From Comamonadaceae bacterium (GTDB taxonomy: Bacteria > Pseudomonadota > Gammaproteobacteria > Burkholderiales > Burkholderiaceae): DNA of 11,093 nucleotides. Location: positions 1 through 11,093 of the forward strand of contig CANNNH010000037.1 of NCBI GenBank assembly GCA_947505915.1. Reading direction: 5' to 3'. The position numbers and the translations under genes are program-made. Below the pieces are notes generated by a model. The model did not search any database and was not told where the DNA came from. It worked only from the letters and a program-made list of their open reading frames with translations. This document shows positions 1-8,033 of this stretch, in pieces (position 1 is the stretch's first letter; each line of letters opens with the position of its first letter).

Positions 1-435
1 TCACTCACCCCGCAACCTGGTGAGTCACGCACGCAAGAGGTGGTGATTGCTTCTGAAATTTTGCAATCCCTGGGCTTGCGCACTTTCGTGCCCAGTGTCA
101 CGGCATGCCCGGGTTGTGGCCGCACCACCAGCACGACTTTTCAAGAGTTGGCCAAGAAAATTGACGACTACCTGCGCGCCCAGATGCCCATTTGGAGGTC
201 TCAATACCCGGGTGTGGAGCATTTGAAGGTGGCGGTGATGGGGTGCATCGTCAACGGGCCCGGTGAAAGCAAGCATGCTGACATTGGCATCAGCCTGCCA
301 GGTACGGGTGAGATCCCTGCGGCCCCGGTTTTCATTGACGGCGAGAAGGCGATGACCTTGCGTGGCGACAATATTGCCAATGAATTTCACGCCATCGTTG
401 AGGAATACATTGAAAAAAAATACAGCACCGTTTGA
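1..435 (+). CDS. ispG: 4-hydroxy-3-methylbut-2-enyl diphosphate synthase IspG (GcpE), C-terminal part
   Basis: Partial gene: frame 1 is open from the first base to the TGA at 433-435, giving the last 144 residues; the start lies upstream of the window. IspG is a cytosolic iron-sulfur enzyme of the MEP isoprenoid pathway that reductively converts methylerythritol cyclodiphosphate to HMBPP. The C-terminal [4Fe-4S] domain is visible: CPGC (codons 106-117) supplies two cysteines, and [10 protein letters not shown] supplies the third (codon 244-246) and the glutamate seven residues later (codon 265-267). These match the three Cys plus Glu cluster ligands known from E. coli IspG, so the enzyme looks active. 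The ATG at 40 is internal, since conserved sequence continues upstream of it. The stop lies 24 nt before hisS, the usual ispG-hisS pairing in proteobacteria. Confidence 0.96.
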   Translation, partial: SLTPQPGESRTQEVVIASEILQSLGLRTFVPSVTACPGCGRTTSTTFQELAKKIDDYLRAQMPIWRSQYPGVEHLKVAVMGCIVNGPGESKHADIGISLPGTGEIPAAPVFIDGEKAMTLRGDNIANEFHAIVEEYIEKKYSTV

Positions 436-459
436 ACGGATGCACAGAAAGATTTGAAG

Positions 460-1752
460 ATGGTCGACAAAATATCAGCTGTCAAGGGCATGAATGATGT
501 CTTGCCGCCGCAGTCTGCTGATTGGGAGTGGTTAGAAGAGGTTGTGCGCGATTTGATGCGCCGCCATGCTTACCAAAATTTGCGCACCCCCATTGTGGAG
601 CCCACGGGTTTGTTTGTGCGCGGCTTGGGCGAAGTCACCGACATCGTTGAAAAAGAGATGTACTCCTTTACCGACCGATTGAATGGTGAAGAGTTGACCT
701 TGAGGCCTGAGAATACGGCGGGTGTGGTGCGCGCCAGCATTGAGCATTCCATGCTCTACGAGGGCGGAAAAAGGCTTTACTACATCGGCCCAATGTTTCG
801 CCATGAAAGACCGCAACGCGGCCGATACCGCCAATTCCACCAAATTGGTGCCGAGGCTTTGGGTTTTGCTGGGCCCGAAGTGGACGCCGAAATCATCTTA
901 TTGGCCCACCATTTGTGGAAAACCTTGGGGTTGGTGGATGTTCGTTTGGAGCTCAATAGCTTGGGGCAACTGCCTGAGCGCCAAGCGCACCGCTTGGCCT
1001 TGATTGCTTATCTTGAGCAGCATGAAGATCTGCTTGATGCAGATTCAAAGCGGCGCTTGCACACCAATCCCTTGCGCATTTTGGACACCAAAAATCCGGA
1101 CCTGCAAAATTTGGTCAACGGCGCGCCCAAGCTGATGGATTTTTTGGGCGCCGAATCGTTAGACCATTTCAATCGCTTGCGCCAAATGCTCGATGCCAGT
1201 CAAATTGAATACCGGATCAATCCGCGCTTGGTCCGGGGCATGGACTACTACAACCTCACGGTATTTGAGTTCATCACCGATAGCTTGGGCTCCCAGGGCA
1301 CCATTTGTGGCGGTGGTCGCTATGACACGCTGATTGAACAATTGGGCGGAAAATCTGCGCCAGCCATTGGCTGGGCCATGGGGGTGGAGCGCGTCATTGA
1401 GTTGCTGCGCGAACAAGCTTTGCTGCCCAGCACGCCCAAACCCGATGTTTACGCCATCATTGGCGACGCCAACGACATGCCCCAGGTTTTGGTTCATCTC
1501 CAAACCTTGCGACAAGCCGGCTTGAATGTGCAAATGCATGCCAGCCCCCGTTTGGATTGGAGCAGCATGAAAACCCAGTTCAAAAAGGCAGATGCCTCAG
1601 GGGCTACACATGCCTTGATTTTTGGGCCGCAGGAGTTGCAGCGTGGTGTGGTGGGGCGCAAGTCTTTGCGCGATGCCAGCGCAGAGCAAGACACCATCGC
1701 CTTGTCTGAGCTGACCACTTGGGCAAGCCACCTACAATCGCAGGTTCTTTAG
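460..1752 (+). CDS. hisS: histidyl-tRNA synthetase (class II)
   Basis: 430 residues; E. coli HisS has 424. The cytosolic enzyme charges tRNA-His with histidine using ATP. Class II hallmarks in order: N-terminal VKGMNDVLP (8-16), motif 1 region near 40-70, motif 2 [16 protein letters not shown] (113-128), histidine-specific LVRGMDYYN (257-265) whose Arg259 aligns with catalytic Arg259 of E. coli, the glycine-rich [10 protein letters not shown] (280-289) and motif 3 [10 protein letters not shown] (302-311). A C-terminal anticodon-binding domain follows (about 328-430). The ATG at 460 is preferred: a TTG two codons upstream (454) is also open, but the product typically begins M-x-x-K-I-x-A-V-K-G, and AGAAAG lies about 10 nt before the ATG. 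The TAG stop overlaps the ribosome site of the next gene. A catalytically silent paralogue, hisZ, lies 7.5 kb downstream. Confidence 0.97.
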   Translation: MVDKISAVKGMNDVLPPQSADWEWLEEVVRDLMRRHAYQNLRTPIVEPTGLFVRGLGEVTDIVEKEMYSFTDRLNGEELTLRPENTAGVVRASIEHSMLYEGGKRLYYIGPMFRHERPQRGRYRQFHQIGAEALGFAGPEVDAEIILLAHHLWKTLGLVDVRLELNSLGQLPERQAHRLALIAYLEQHEDLLDADSKRRLHTNPLRILDTKNPDLQNLVNGAPKLMDFLGAESLDHFNRLRQMLDASQIEYRINPRLVRGMDYYNLTVFEFITDSLGSQGTICGGGRYDTLIEQLGGKSAPAIGWAMGVERVIELLREQALLPSTPKPDVYAIIGDANDMPQVLVHLQTLRQAGLNVQMHASPRLDWSSMKTQFKKADASGATHALIFGPQELQRGVVGRKSLRDASAEQDTIALSELTTWASHLQSQVL

Positions 1753-1759
1753 GAACAAC

Positions 1760-2425
1760 ATGGCGACGAATCTAGACTTAGAAGAGCAAGAACAACTTGA
1801 TCAGCTCAAGCATTTTTGGGCGCAATGGGGCAATGCCATCAGCACGGTATTGGCGGTGTTGGCGTTGGCCTACTTGGGCTACACCGGTTGGAATTACTGG
1901 CAGCGTCAACAGGCCACTCAGGCCACGGTGTTGTTTGACACCGTGGAACGGGCCCAACGCAGCGCCGATCTGGCCCTGATGGAGCGGGCGGTGTCTGACA
2001 TCAAGGACAAATTCGGGTCCACGGTTTATGCCAGTCAGTCCGGTTTGTTGTTGGCGCAAATGTTGCACGAAAAAGATCGCGCAGACGATGCCCAAACCCA
2101 ATTGCAATGGGTGGTCGAGCATGGTTCTGATGCGGGCTATCAAGCCGTTGCCCGGTTGCGGTTGTCGGCCATTCTCATGGACAAAAAGCAAAATGAAGCC
2201 GCCCGCAAGTTGTTGACGGCCTCTTTGCCCAGCGCCTATCAAGCCCTGGCCCAAGACCGCTTGGGTGATTTGGCCATGCTCGAAGGCAAAAAGAGCGATG
2301 CCATCGGGCTTTACCAAAGTGCTTGGAAGGCCATGGATGAGCGGGCTGAATACCGCCGCTTGCTCGAAATCAAATTGGCCGCGCTCGGCGTCGCCCCCAA
2401 AGCCCCAGAAACGGAGAAGCCGTGA
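1760..2425 (+). CDS. yfgM: YfgM family ancillary SecYEG translocon subunit (TPR repeat protein)
   Basis: 221 residues (E. coli YfgM 206). Topology matches YfgM: a short acidic cytoplasmic N-terminus (LDLEEQEQLDQLK, 5-17), one membrane segment at about 25-45, then a periplasmic part made of helical tetratricopeptide-like repeats rich in Ala, Leu and Gln up to about residue 205. In E. coli YfgM associates with SecYEG and the chaperone PpiD and is thought to aid secreted proteins on the outer side of the inner membrane; that role is inferred here from family and position. A good Shine-Dalgarno, AGGA at 1751-1754, sits 5 nt before the ATG and overlaps the hisS stop. The 3' end overlaps bamB by 4 nt (GTGA), implying translational coupling. 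Confidence 0.9.
   Translation: MATNLDLEEQEQLDQLKHFWAQWGNAISTVLAVLALAYLGYTGWNYWQRQQATQATVLFDTVERAQRSADLALMERAVSDIKDKFGSTVYASQSGLLLAQMLHEKDRADDAQTQLQWVVEHGSDAGYQAVARLRLSAILMDKKQNEAARKLLTASLPSAYQALAQDRLGDLAMLEGKKSDAIGLYQSAWKAMDERAEYRRLLEIKLAALGVAPKAPETEKP
2413..2416 (+). promoter_or_regulatory. Shine-Dalgarno fixing the GTG start of bamB
   Basis: GGAG lies 5 nt upstream of the GTG at 2422-2424, inside the last codons of yfgM. A second GTG at 2428 is possible but would sit 11 nt away, so the first start, overlapping the yfgM TGA, is preferred. Confidence 0.6.
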
Positions 2426-3582
2426 CGGTGTGGTTGTCGCGGCTTAGAGCCATCTACCCCCAAAGGCTTTTCTTTTGGGCAGGTTGTTTAGCGCTGTCTT
2501 TGTTTCTGGGCTGTGGCTCCAGTCCCAAGGTCAAGCCGGCCGACGTAGGTGCCGTGCCCAACACTTTGCGCCTGCAATCCGCATGGACCTTTGCGGCCGG
2601 TGCCATCGACATTCCACTGGCAGTCAATGTTCAAGCCAATGGTTTGGCTTTGGCCAACGGCCGTGGCGCAGTCTGGGCATTGGACCTTGCCACGGGTCGT
2701 GAGTTGTGGCGCACGCAGGTGGGGCCTTTGAGTGCTGGCGTTGGCAGCGATGGCCAGTTTTATGCGGTCATGGGCCAGCAAAGCGAGTTGATCGTGATCC
2801 GCAACGGCAAAGAAATTTGGCGCAAAGCCATGACGGCCCAGTCCTTCACGCCACCCTTGGTGGCCGGTGGACGCGTGTTTGTGCTCAGTGCGGACCGCAG
2901 TGTTTGGGCCTTTGATGCCTCGAATGGGCGGGTGCTTTGGAGCCAAGCTCGCCCGGGCGAGCCCTTGGTGCTGCGCCAAATGGGCGTGTTGTTGCCCATG
3001 GGCGACATGTTGGTCGCTGGCCAAGGTGGTCGATTGGTTGGAATTCAACCGCTCAGTGGCGCTGTGTTGTGGGAAGCCTCGATTGGCACGTCCCGAGGCA
3101 CCAATGACATGGAACGTTTGGTCGACCTGGTGGGCCCCGCATCGCGTGCTTCAACGGTGGTTTGTGCCCGAGCATTCCAAGCCCAAATCGGCTGTGTGGA
3201 TACCCGCAATGCCGCAGTGTTGTGGAGCCGCCGTTCGGTGGGCGATCAAGGCCTGTCGGGTGACGACCGCATGCTCTTGGCCTCGGATGGCAATGGCATG
3301 TTGATGGCCTGGAGCCGAGGCAATGGTGAAAAACTGTGGGAATCTGACCGCTTGCGTTACCGCCAGTTGACTGCCCCCCTGGTCACCCCGGCTGCTTCGG
3401 TGGTGGGCGACAGTGGCGGACAGTTGTATTTCTTCTCCAACCAAGATGGCGCATTGATTCACCGCGTTGCCAGCGATGGCAGTGGGTGGGCCGCAAACCC
3501 CACAGCGGCGCAAGACCGCATCATCACGGTGACCCGCAAAGGTATGGTGCAGGCCTGGCAGATTTCGCCCGCCCAGCCATGA
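2422..3582 (+). CDS. bamB: outer membrane assembly lipoprotein BamB (beta-propeller)
   Basis: 386 residues (E. coli BamB 392). BamB is an outer-membrane lipoprotein of the BAM complex that helps BamA fold beta-barrel proteins. The N-terminus looks like a lipoprotein signal: Arg-rich start, hydrophobic stretch at about 16-30, then LFLGC with Cys31 as the likely lipidated residue. The lipobox is loose (Phe at -3, Leu at -2). The body shows repeated PQQ-type propeller blades with the pattern small-x-D-x-x-x-G-x-x-x-[78 protein letters not shown] near 233-240 resembles the conserved BamB segment IDRLSDVD of E. coli. It starts with GTG overlapping yfgM by 4 nt and ends overlapping der by 4 nt (ATGA), so the three are probably cotranslated. 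Confidence 0.94.
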   Translation: MTVWLSRLRAIYPQRLFFWAGCLALSLFLGCGSSPKVKPADVGAVPNTLRLQSAWTFAAGAIDIPLAVNVQANGLALANGRGAVWALDLATGRELWRTQVGPLSAGVGSDGQFYAVMGQQSELIVIRNGKEIWRKAMTAQSFTPPLVAGGRVFVLSADRSVWAFDASNGRVLWSQARPGEPLVLRQMGVLLPMGDMLVAGQGGRLVGIQPLSGAVLWEASIGTSRGTNDMERLVDLVGPASRASTVVCARAFQAQIGCVDTRNAAVLWSRRSVGDQGLSGDDRMLLASDGNGMLMAWSRGNGEKLWESDRLRYRQLTAPLVTPAASVVGDSGGQLYFFSNQDGALIHRVASDGSGWAANPTAAQDRIITVTRKGMVQAWQISPAQP

Positions 3583-4922
3583 AGCCTGTGTTGGCCCTGG
3601 TGGGGCGGCCCAATGTGGGCAAATCCACCCTCTTCAATCGCTTGACCCAGTCGCGAGATGCCATCGTGGCCGACTTTCCTGGCCTGACCCGGGACCGACA
3701 TTACGGGCAAGGCAAACAAGGCGCCTTTGAGTTCATTGCGGTCGACACAGGCGGGTTTGAGCCCGATGCGTCGGGCGGCATCTACAAAGAGATGGCCAAG
3801 CAAACCCAGCAGGCCGTGGCCGAAGCCGATGTGGTGATTTTTGTGGTCGATGCCCGCGAGGGATTGAGCGCCCAAGACCATGACATCGCCAACTTTTTGC
3901 GCAAACTCAGCAAACCATGTGTTCTCACGGCCAACAAAAACGAAGGCATGCAACAAGATGTGCAGCTTTCCCAGTTTTACGAATTGGGCTTGGGTGAAGT
4001 TCATCCGGTGTCAGCGGCACATGGTCAGGGTATTCGCAGCCTGGTCGAGGTGGCGCTACAACCGCTGTATGACACAGGCCTCTACGGCACTGAAGAAGAT
4101 GCGTCCTCTGAGGGGACCATCAAGCTGGCCGTGGCTGGGCGCCCGAACGTGGGTAAATCAACCTTGATCAACACCTGGTTGGGTGAGGAGCGCTTGGTCG
4201 CATTTGACCAACCCGGCACAACCCGGGACGCGATCAGTGTGCCTTTTGAGCGGGGCGGCCAGCGCTATGAGGTGATCGATACCGCAGGCCTTCGGCGCAA
4301 GGGTCGGGTTTTTGAGGCCATCGAAAAGTTTTCTGTCGTTAAAACCCTGCAAGCGATTGAGTCTGCCAACGTGGTCTTATTGCTGTTGGATGCCACCCAA
4401 GGGGTCACTGATCAAGATGCGCACATTGCTGGTTTTATTTTGGAGAGTGGTCGCGCCGTGGTCTTGGCGGTCAACAAATGGGACGCGGTAGACGCTTATC
4501 AACGCGAGTTGGTGCACCGGTCCATCGAGGCCCGGTTGGCTTTTTTGAAATTTGCAGCCATTCACCTCATTTCGGCGAAAAAACGCCAAGGGTTGGCCCC
4601 CGTGTGGGCCTCGATCACGCAGGCCCATCGTGCGGCCACGTGCAAAATGACCACCCCAGTGTTGACACGCTTGCTGCTCGAAGCGGTGCAATTTCAATCT
4701 CCCCAAAGGGCGGGCATGTTCCGCCCCAAACTGCGTTACGCCCACCAAGGGGGTATGAACCCACCGGTCATCATCATCCATGGCAACTCTTTGGAGCATG
4801 TTGGCGCGTCTTATAAGCGGTATTTGGAAGGGCGATTTCGAAAAGCTTTCAATTTAGAGGGCACCCCATTGCGCATCGAAATGAAAACCTCGGAAAACCC
4901 CTACAAAAACAAGGCCGATTGA
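3579..4922 (+). CDS. der: ribosome assembly GTPase Der (EngA), tandem G domains
   Basis: 447 residues (E. coli Der 490). Der is an essential GTPase acting in 50S ribosomal subunit assembly. Two G domains are visible. G domain 1: GRPNVGKS (9-16), DTGG (56-59), NKNE (119-122). G domain 2: GRPNVGKS (187-194), DTAG (234-237), NKWD (299-302), SAK (332-334). A KH-like RNA/ribosome-binding domain follows (about 350-447) and ends in the basic sequence ENPYKNKAD. The first domain has Glu where NKxD is canonical, whereas the second is canonical. The ATG at 3579 is chosen because [17 protein letters not shown] is the normal N-terminus; the frame stays open 31 codons upstream inside bamB, but those codons are not Der-like. 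There is no Shine-Dalgarno; the 4-nt overlap with bamB suggests re-initiation. Confidence 0.97.
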   Translation: MKPVLALVGRPNVGKSTLFNRLTQSRDAIVADFPGLTRDRHYGQGKQGAFEFIAVDTGGFEPDASGGIYKEMAKQTQQAVAEADVVIFVVDAREGLSAQDHDIANFLRKLSKPCVLTANKNEGMQQDVQLSQFYELGLGEVHPVSAAHGQGIRSLVEVALQPLYDTGLYGTEEDASSEGTIKLAVAGRPNVGKSTLINTWLGEERLVAFDQPGTTRDAISVPFERGGQRYEVIDTAGLRRKGRVFEAIEKFSVVKTLQAIESANVVLLLLDATQGVTDQDAHIAGFILESGRAVVLAVNKWDAVDAYQRELVHRSIEARLAFLKFAAIHLISAKKRQGLAPVWASITQAHRAATCKMTTPVLTRLLLEAVQFQSPQRAGMFRPKLRYAHQGGMNPPVIIIHGNSLEHVGASYKRYLEGRFRKAFNLEGTPLRIEMKTSENPYKNKAD

Positions 4923-4999
4923 GTTTTTTGCGCCAGCGCAAACCCCTGCGCGAAGGCCTGTGGTAAGGTCGAAGCTTCATCACCAACACGGAGAATATC
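4923..4999 (+). promoter_or_regulatory. der-hfq intergenic region; possible hfq promoter, unresolved
   Basis: 77 nt. It holds a small imperfect hairpin (GCGCA 4936-4940, TGCGC 4947-4951, 6-nt loop) with no following T run, so it is not an intrinsic terminator. TAAGGT at 4964-4969 is a weak -10 candidate without a convincing -35. In E. coli hfq has several promoters, but none can be firmly placed here. Confidence 0.25.
4990..4993 (+). promoter_or_regulatory. Shine-Dalgarno fixing the GTG start of hfq
   Basis: GGAG lies 6 nt before the GTG at 5000-5002. Together with the conserved N-terminus ([10 protein letters not shown]) this supports GTG initiation for hfq. Confidence 0.7.
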
Positions 5000-5251
5000 G
5001 TGGGCAACAAAGGGCAGTTATTACAAGATCCGTTTCTCAATGCATTGCGCAGAGAACACATTCCAGTGTCTATCTATTTGGTCAATGGCATCAAATTGCA
5101 AGGGCAAGTGGAATCCTTTGACCAAGACGTGGTTCTTCTGAGGAACACCGTCACCCAAATGGTCTACAAACACGCCATTTCCACCATTGTTCCTGGGCGC
5201 GCGGTGACCTACCAATCCGACGAAGTCGCTCCCACGGCAGAGGGCGCCTGA
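5000..5251 (+). CDS. hfq: RNA chaperone Hfq
   Basis: 83 residues, starting at GTG. Hfq is a ring-shaped Sm-like hexamer that pairs small RNAs with mRNAs. Sm1 and Sm2 are clear: [16 protein letters not shown] (4-19), [13 protein letters not shown] (23-35), [17 protein letters not shown] (49-65). Residues expected for RNA binding are mostly present: Gln9, Tyr26, Lys32, Lys57 and His58, plus rim residues Arg17 and Arg18; the third rim position is His20 (Arg19 in E. coli). The striking exception is Asp43 (codon GAC, 5126-5128) in [10 protein letters not shown], where E. coli has Phe42 and other Hfqs carry Phe or Tyr that stacks on uracil in the proximal site. The C-terminal tail is short and acidic ([12 protein letters not shown]). 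The neighbour hflX follows in the same frame, as in E. coli order hfq-hflX-hflK-hflC. Confidence 0.97.
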   Translation: MGNKGQLLQDPFLNALRREHIPVSIYLVNGIKLQGQVESFDQDVVLLRNTVTQMVYKHAISTIVPGRAVTYQSDEVAPTAEGA

Positions 5252-5323
5252 ACATCACGCCAGCCATCTGCTGGGTTGTGTGCCCTTGGTGCTTGTTGTG
5301 CACCTCAGATCACCCCGCATCTT

Positions 5324-6478
5324 TTGAATAACAAGACTTTCTCAGCGGCCACCCCGGTCTTGTTGGTGGGGGTTGATTTCCACACCGATGGGTTCGATGC
5401 CAATCTGGAAGAACTGGCTTTGCTGGTTCAAAGTGCGGGCATGCACCCGGTTGGCAAAATCACTTGCAAGCGCCAAGCGCCTGATCCGGCCTTGTTTGTG
5501 GGCAAAGGCAAGGCCGAGGAAATCAAAGCATTGGCCGCCCAACTGGGCGCGGTTGAGGTCGTTTTCGACCAGTCCTTGAGCCCTGCCCAGCAGCGCAACT
5601 TAGAGCGCCATTGGGACATGCCTGTCAATGACCGAACCTTGTTGATTTTGGAAATATTTGCACAGCGTGCCCGCAGCCACGAGGGCAAGCTTCAGGTGGA
5701 ATTGGCGCGGCTTCAATACCTGTCCACCCGATTGGTGCGCAGGTGGTCCCATTTAGAGCGACAACGCGGCGGCATTGGCAATCGGGGTGGGCCGGGTGAA
5801 ACCCAAATCGAACTTGACCGGCGCATGCTGGGCGAGGGCATCAAACGAACCCGCGAGCGGCTTGACAAAGTCATGCGCCAGCGCCAAACGCAGCGCAAAC
5901 AAAGGCTGCGCAAGGATGCTTTTCGCATCTCCTTGGTCGGCTATACCAATGCGGGCAAGTCCACCTTGTTCAATGCCTTGGTCAAAGCGCGCAGTTATGC
6001 CGCGGATCAATTGTTTGCCACATTGGACACCACCACCCGACAAATCTACCTGGGTCAAACCGATGGCGTGGCCACTTCGGTGTCTCTGTCCGACACGGTG
6101 GGGTTTATTCGCGACTTGCCCCACGGCCTGGTCAAAGCATTTGCAGCCACCTTGCAAGAGGCGGCCGAGGCCGATTTGCTGTTGCATGTGGTGGATGCCC
6201 ACCACCCAGAGTGGACGGCGCAAATTCAACAAGTCCAAAATGTTCTGCAAGAGATTGGCGCCCAAAATATTCCGCAGTTATTGGTCTTTAACAAGGTGGA
6301 TGCCTTGCCCGACTTTCGCAAGCCTGTGCAAACGCATGATCTCTACGAGCTCGATGGTGTGACTGTGGACCGGTTTTTCATCAGTGCCCAAACCGGATTG
6401 GGCTTGCCAGAGTTGCGCACCGAATTGGCCCGCAGATCACATCGATCGCAAGGCGAGCAAATCGCCGAGCCCGTGTGA
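5324..6478 (+). CDS. hflX: GTPase HflX (ribosome-splitting/heat-shock related)
   Basis: 384 residues from TTG at 5324. HflX is a 50S-binding GTPase that splits stalled ribosomes under stress (known for E. coli). The N-terminal HflX domain begins PVLLVGVD (11-18); a basic glycine-rich linker QRGGIGNRGGPGETQIE (147-163) and a coiled Arg/Gln-rich stretch (170-197) lead to the G domain: GYTNAGKST (206-214), DTVGF (257-261), NKVD (323-326), SAQ (354-356). The protein ends soon after, so it lacks the longer C-terminal part of E. coli HflX (426 residues). The start is uncertain: no ATG occurs between the hfq stop and the conserved VGVD. In-frame choices are TTG 5276 (400 residues, Cys-rich leader MCALGACC, judged unlikely) or TTG 5324. 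Neither has a Shine-Dalgarno. Confidence 0.93.
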   Translation: MNNKTFSAATPVLLVGVDFHTDGFDANLEELALLVQSAGMHPVGKITCKRQAPDPALFVGKGKAEEIKALAAQLGAVEVVFDQSLSPAQQRNLERHWDMPVNDRTLLILEIFAQRARSHEGKLQVELARLQYLSTRLVRRWSHLERQRGGIGNRGGPGETQIELDRRMLGEGIKRTRERLDKVMRQRQTQRKQRLRKDAFRISLVGYTNAGKSTLFNALVKARSYAADQLFATLDTTTRQIYLGQTDGVATSVSLSDTVGFIRDLPHGLVKAFAATLQEAAEADLLLHVVDAHHPEWTAQIQQVQNVLQEIGAQNIPQLLVFNKVDALPDFRKPVQTHDLYELDGVTVDRFFISAQTGLGLPELRTELARRSHRSQGEQIAEPV

Positions 6479-6596
6479 CCGATGATGATGCGCACGCCAG
6501 TCCCATGCCGATTCACGCTTTCTACGACCCAGGTCAAAGAGGGGCTTTGGATATTGGGCACAATGGACTCCTTTTGGACTGAAATGTTGGTCTCGC
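6479..6596 (+). promoter_or_regulatory. hflX-hflK intergenic region, contents unclear
   Basis: 118 nt, the longest gap in the window. It has no terminator-like hairpin. CACAAT at 6559-6564 could be a -10 box but no -35 sits at the right distance. An open frame of 41 codons (ATG 6482 to TAA 6607) crosses it and overlaps the hflK start by 11 nt; it lacks a ribosome site and has codon use unlike the flanking genes, so it is not called as a gene. Confidence 0.2.
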
Positions 6597-8015
6597 ATGA
6601 ACCTTAATCGATGGAACCCTTTGGGCTTGGGATGGGCCAAGCGCCTGTTGGGGATGTTCAATCTCAATGATGGCCGTTGGGGCAGGGCTCCTGACGGTCA
6701 AGGATCGCCACAACAAGGCTCTTCGCCCAACACGGATCCGGGTTCCAACCCGCCACGTCCCCCAGATGCAGAGGCCAAGCCCGACAACGAGTCACCTCCC
6801 AAACAGCCGCCCAGACCCAGCGCAGGGCCGCCTGATTTGGACGATATTTGGCGTGACTTCAATCGCAAACTGGGCCAACTCATGGGTGGCAAACGGGGTG
6901 GACCCACGGGTGGCGGCTCCTCTGGCGGGGGCTCCGGTGGTGGCAATTGGGGTGGTTTCAAGCCCGACATGGGCAACGCCCGAGCAGGCTTGGGTGTGAT
7001 TGCGGCGATTGCCATCTTGATTTGGTTGGGCACCGGCTTTTTCATTGTCCAAGAGGGTCAACAAGCTGTCATCACCCAGTTTGGTCGTTACCAGAGCACG
7101 GTGGGCGCGGGTTTCAATTGGCGCTTGCCATACCCGGTACAGCGCCATGAGTTGGTTTTTGTCACCCAAATCAGGTCTTTGGACATCGGCCGAGACACCG
7201 TCATCAAAGCCACAGGTTTGCGTGAGTCGGCCATGCTCACAGAAGACGAGAACATTCTGGAAATGAAATTTGCAGTGCAATACCGACTGACCGATGCCCG
7301 CGCTTATTTGTTTGAAAGCAAAAATCCAACGGATGCCGTGGTTCAAGCGGCAGAGACCGCTGTTCGCGAGGTGGTTGGAAAAATGCGCATGGACTCAGCA
7401 CTGTCTGAAGAGCGCGATCAAATTGGCCCGCGTGTCAGGGCGATCATGCAAATCATCTTGGACCGCTACAAAGTGGGCATTGAGGTGGTGGGCATCAATT
7501 TGCAACAAGGGGGCGTGCGCCCTCCCGAGCAGGTTCAAGCTGCCTTTGACGATGTGCTCAAGGCCGGTCAAGAGCGCGAGCGGGCCAAAAACGAAGCCCA
7601 GGCGTATGCCAATGATGTGGTTCCCAGGGCAGTGGGTGCCGCGTCCCGCTTGAAAGAGGAAGCGGAAGGCTACAAATCCCGCATCATTGCGCAGGCGCAA
7701 GGTGATGGGCAGCGGTTCCGATCGGTTCTCAACGAGTACCAAAAAGCACCCCAAGTGACGCGAGACCGCATGTACATCGATGCCATGCAACAAATCTACA
7801 GCAATGTCACCAAGGTGCTGGTCGAGTCCAAGCAAGGCTCCAACTTGCTTTACCTGCCCCTGGACAAAATCATGCAGGCCACCCAATCCACCACGCCGGC
7901 TGCGGGCGCCCCCGTGCCATTGACAGGTGCAGACAACAATGCCCCGACGAGTTCGTCCAATGCGGATGTGCGAAACCGCGATGGTGCTCGCTCCCGCGAC
8001 CGCGACGCCCGCTGA
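6597..8015 (+). CDS. hflK: FtsH protease modulator HflK (SPFH/prohibitin family)
   Basis: 472 residues (E. coli HflK 419). HflK and HflC form a large inner-membrane complex around the protease FtsH and modulate its activity. Order of parts: a short start resembling FNLNDGRWGR (21-30) found in this family; a Pro-rich stretch (about 36-80); PDLDDIWRDFNRKLGQL (79-95); a Gly/Ser run (97-120); one membrane segment (about 131-151); then the SPFH domain from EGQQAVITQFGRY (153-165) to about 330, a charged helical part (QERERAKNEAQAYANDVV), and a C-terminal Arg/Asp-rich tail (RDGARSRDRDAR). The ATG at 6597 is the first in-frame start; a later Met at residue 20 would drop only a short leader. No strong Shine-Dalgarno precedes it. 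Extra length relative to E. coli lies in the low-complexity ends. Confidence 0.95.
   Translation: MNLNRWNPLGLGWAKRLLGMFNLNDGRWGRAPDGQGSPQQGSSPNTDPGSNPPRPPDAEAKPDNESPPKQPPRPSAGPPDLDDIWRDFNRKLGQLMGGKRGGPTGGGSSGGGSGGGNWGGFKPDMGNARAGLGVIAAIAILIWLGTGFFIVQEGQQAVITQFGRYQSTVGAGFNWRLPYPVQRHELVFVTQIRSLDIGRDTVIKATGLRESAMLTEDENILEMKFAVQYRLTDARAYLFESKNPTDAVVQAAETAVREVVGKMRMDSALSEERDQIGPRVRAIMQIILDRYKVGIEVVGINLQQGGVRPPEQVQAAFDDVLKAGQERERAKNEAQAYANDVVPRAVGAASRLKEEAEGYKSRIIAQAQGDGQRFRSVLNEYQKAPQVTRDRMYIDAMQQIYSNVTKVLVESKQGSNLLYLPLDKIMQATQSTTPAAGAPVPLTGADNNAPTSSSNADVRNRDGARSRDRDAR
6702..6956 (+). repeat. Pro-rich and Gly/Ser-rich low-complexity segment within hflK
   Basis: Encodes HflK residues about 36-120: a proline-rich part (PPRPPDAEAKPDNESPPKQ and on) then a glycine/serine run (GGPTGGGSSGGGSGGGNWGG). 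It lies on the cytoplasmic side, before the membrane segment, and is presumably disordered. The GGC/GGT/GGG repeats could allow length variation. Confidence 0.6.
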
Positions 8016-8033
8016 AAGCCCAGGTCATCCATC

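Noticed and set aside
3486..3578. Upstream extension of der by 31 codons inside bamB
   Set aside because: The added residues do not resemble Der, and the ATG at 3579 gives the usual N-terminus right before the first P-loop.
4930..4960. Possible terminator after der
   Set aside because: The best stem is only 5 bp (GCGCA/TGCGC) and is not followed by a T run.
6536..6564. hflK promoter with -10 CACAAT
   Set aside because: No sequence resembling TTGACA lies 16-18 nt upstream, so support is too weak to call.
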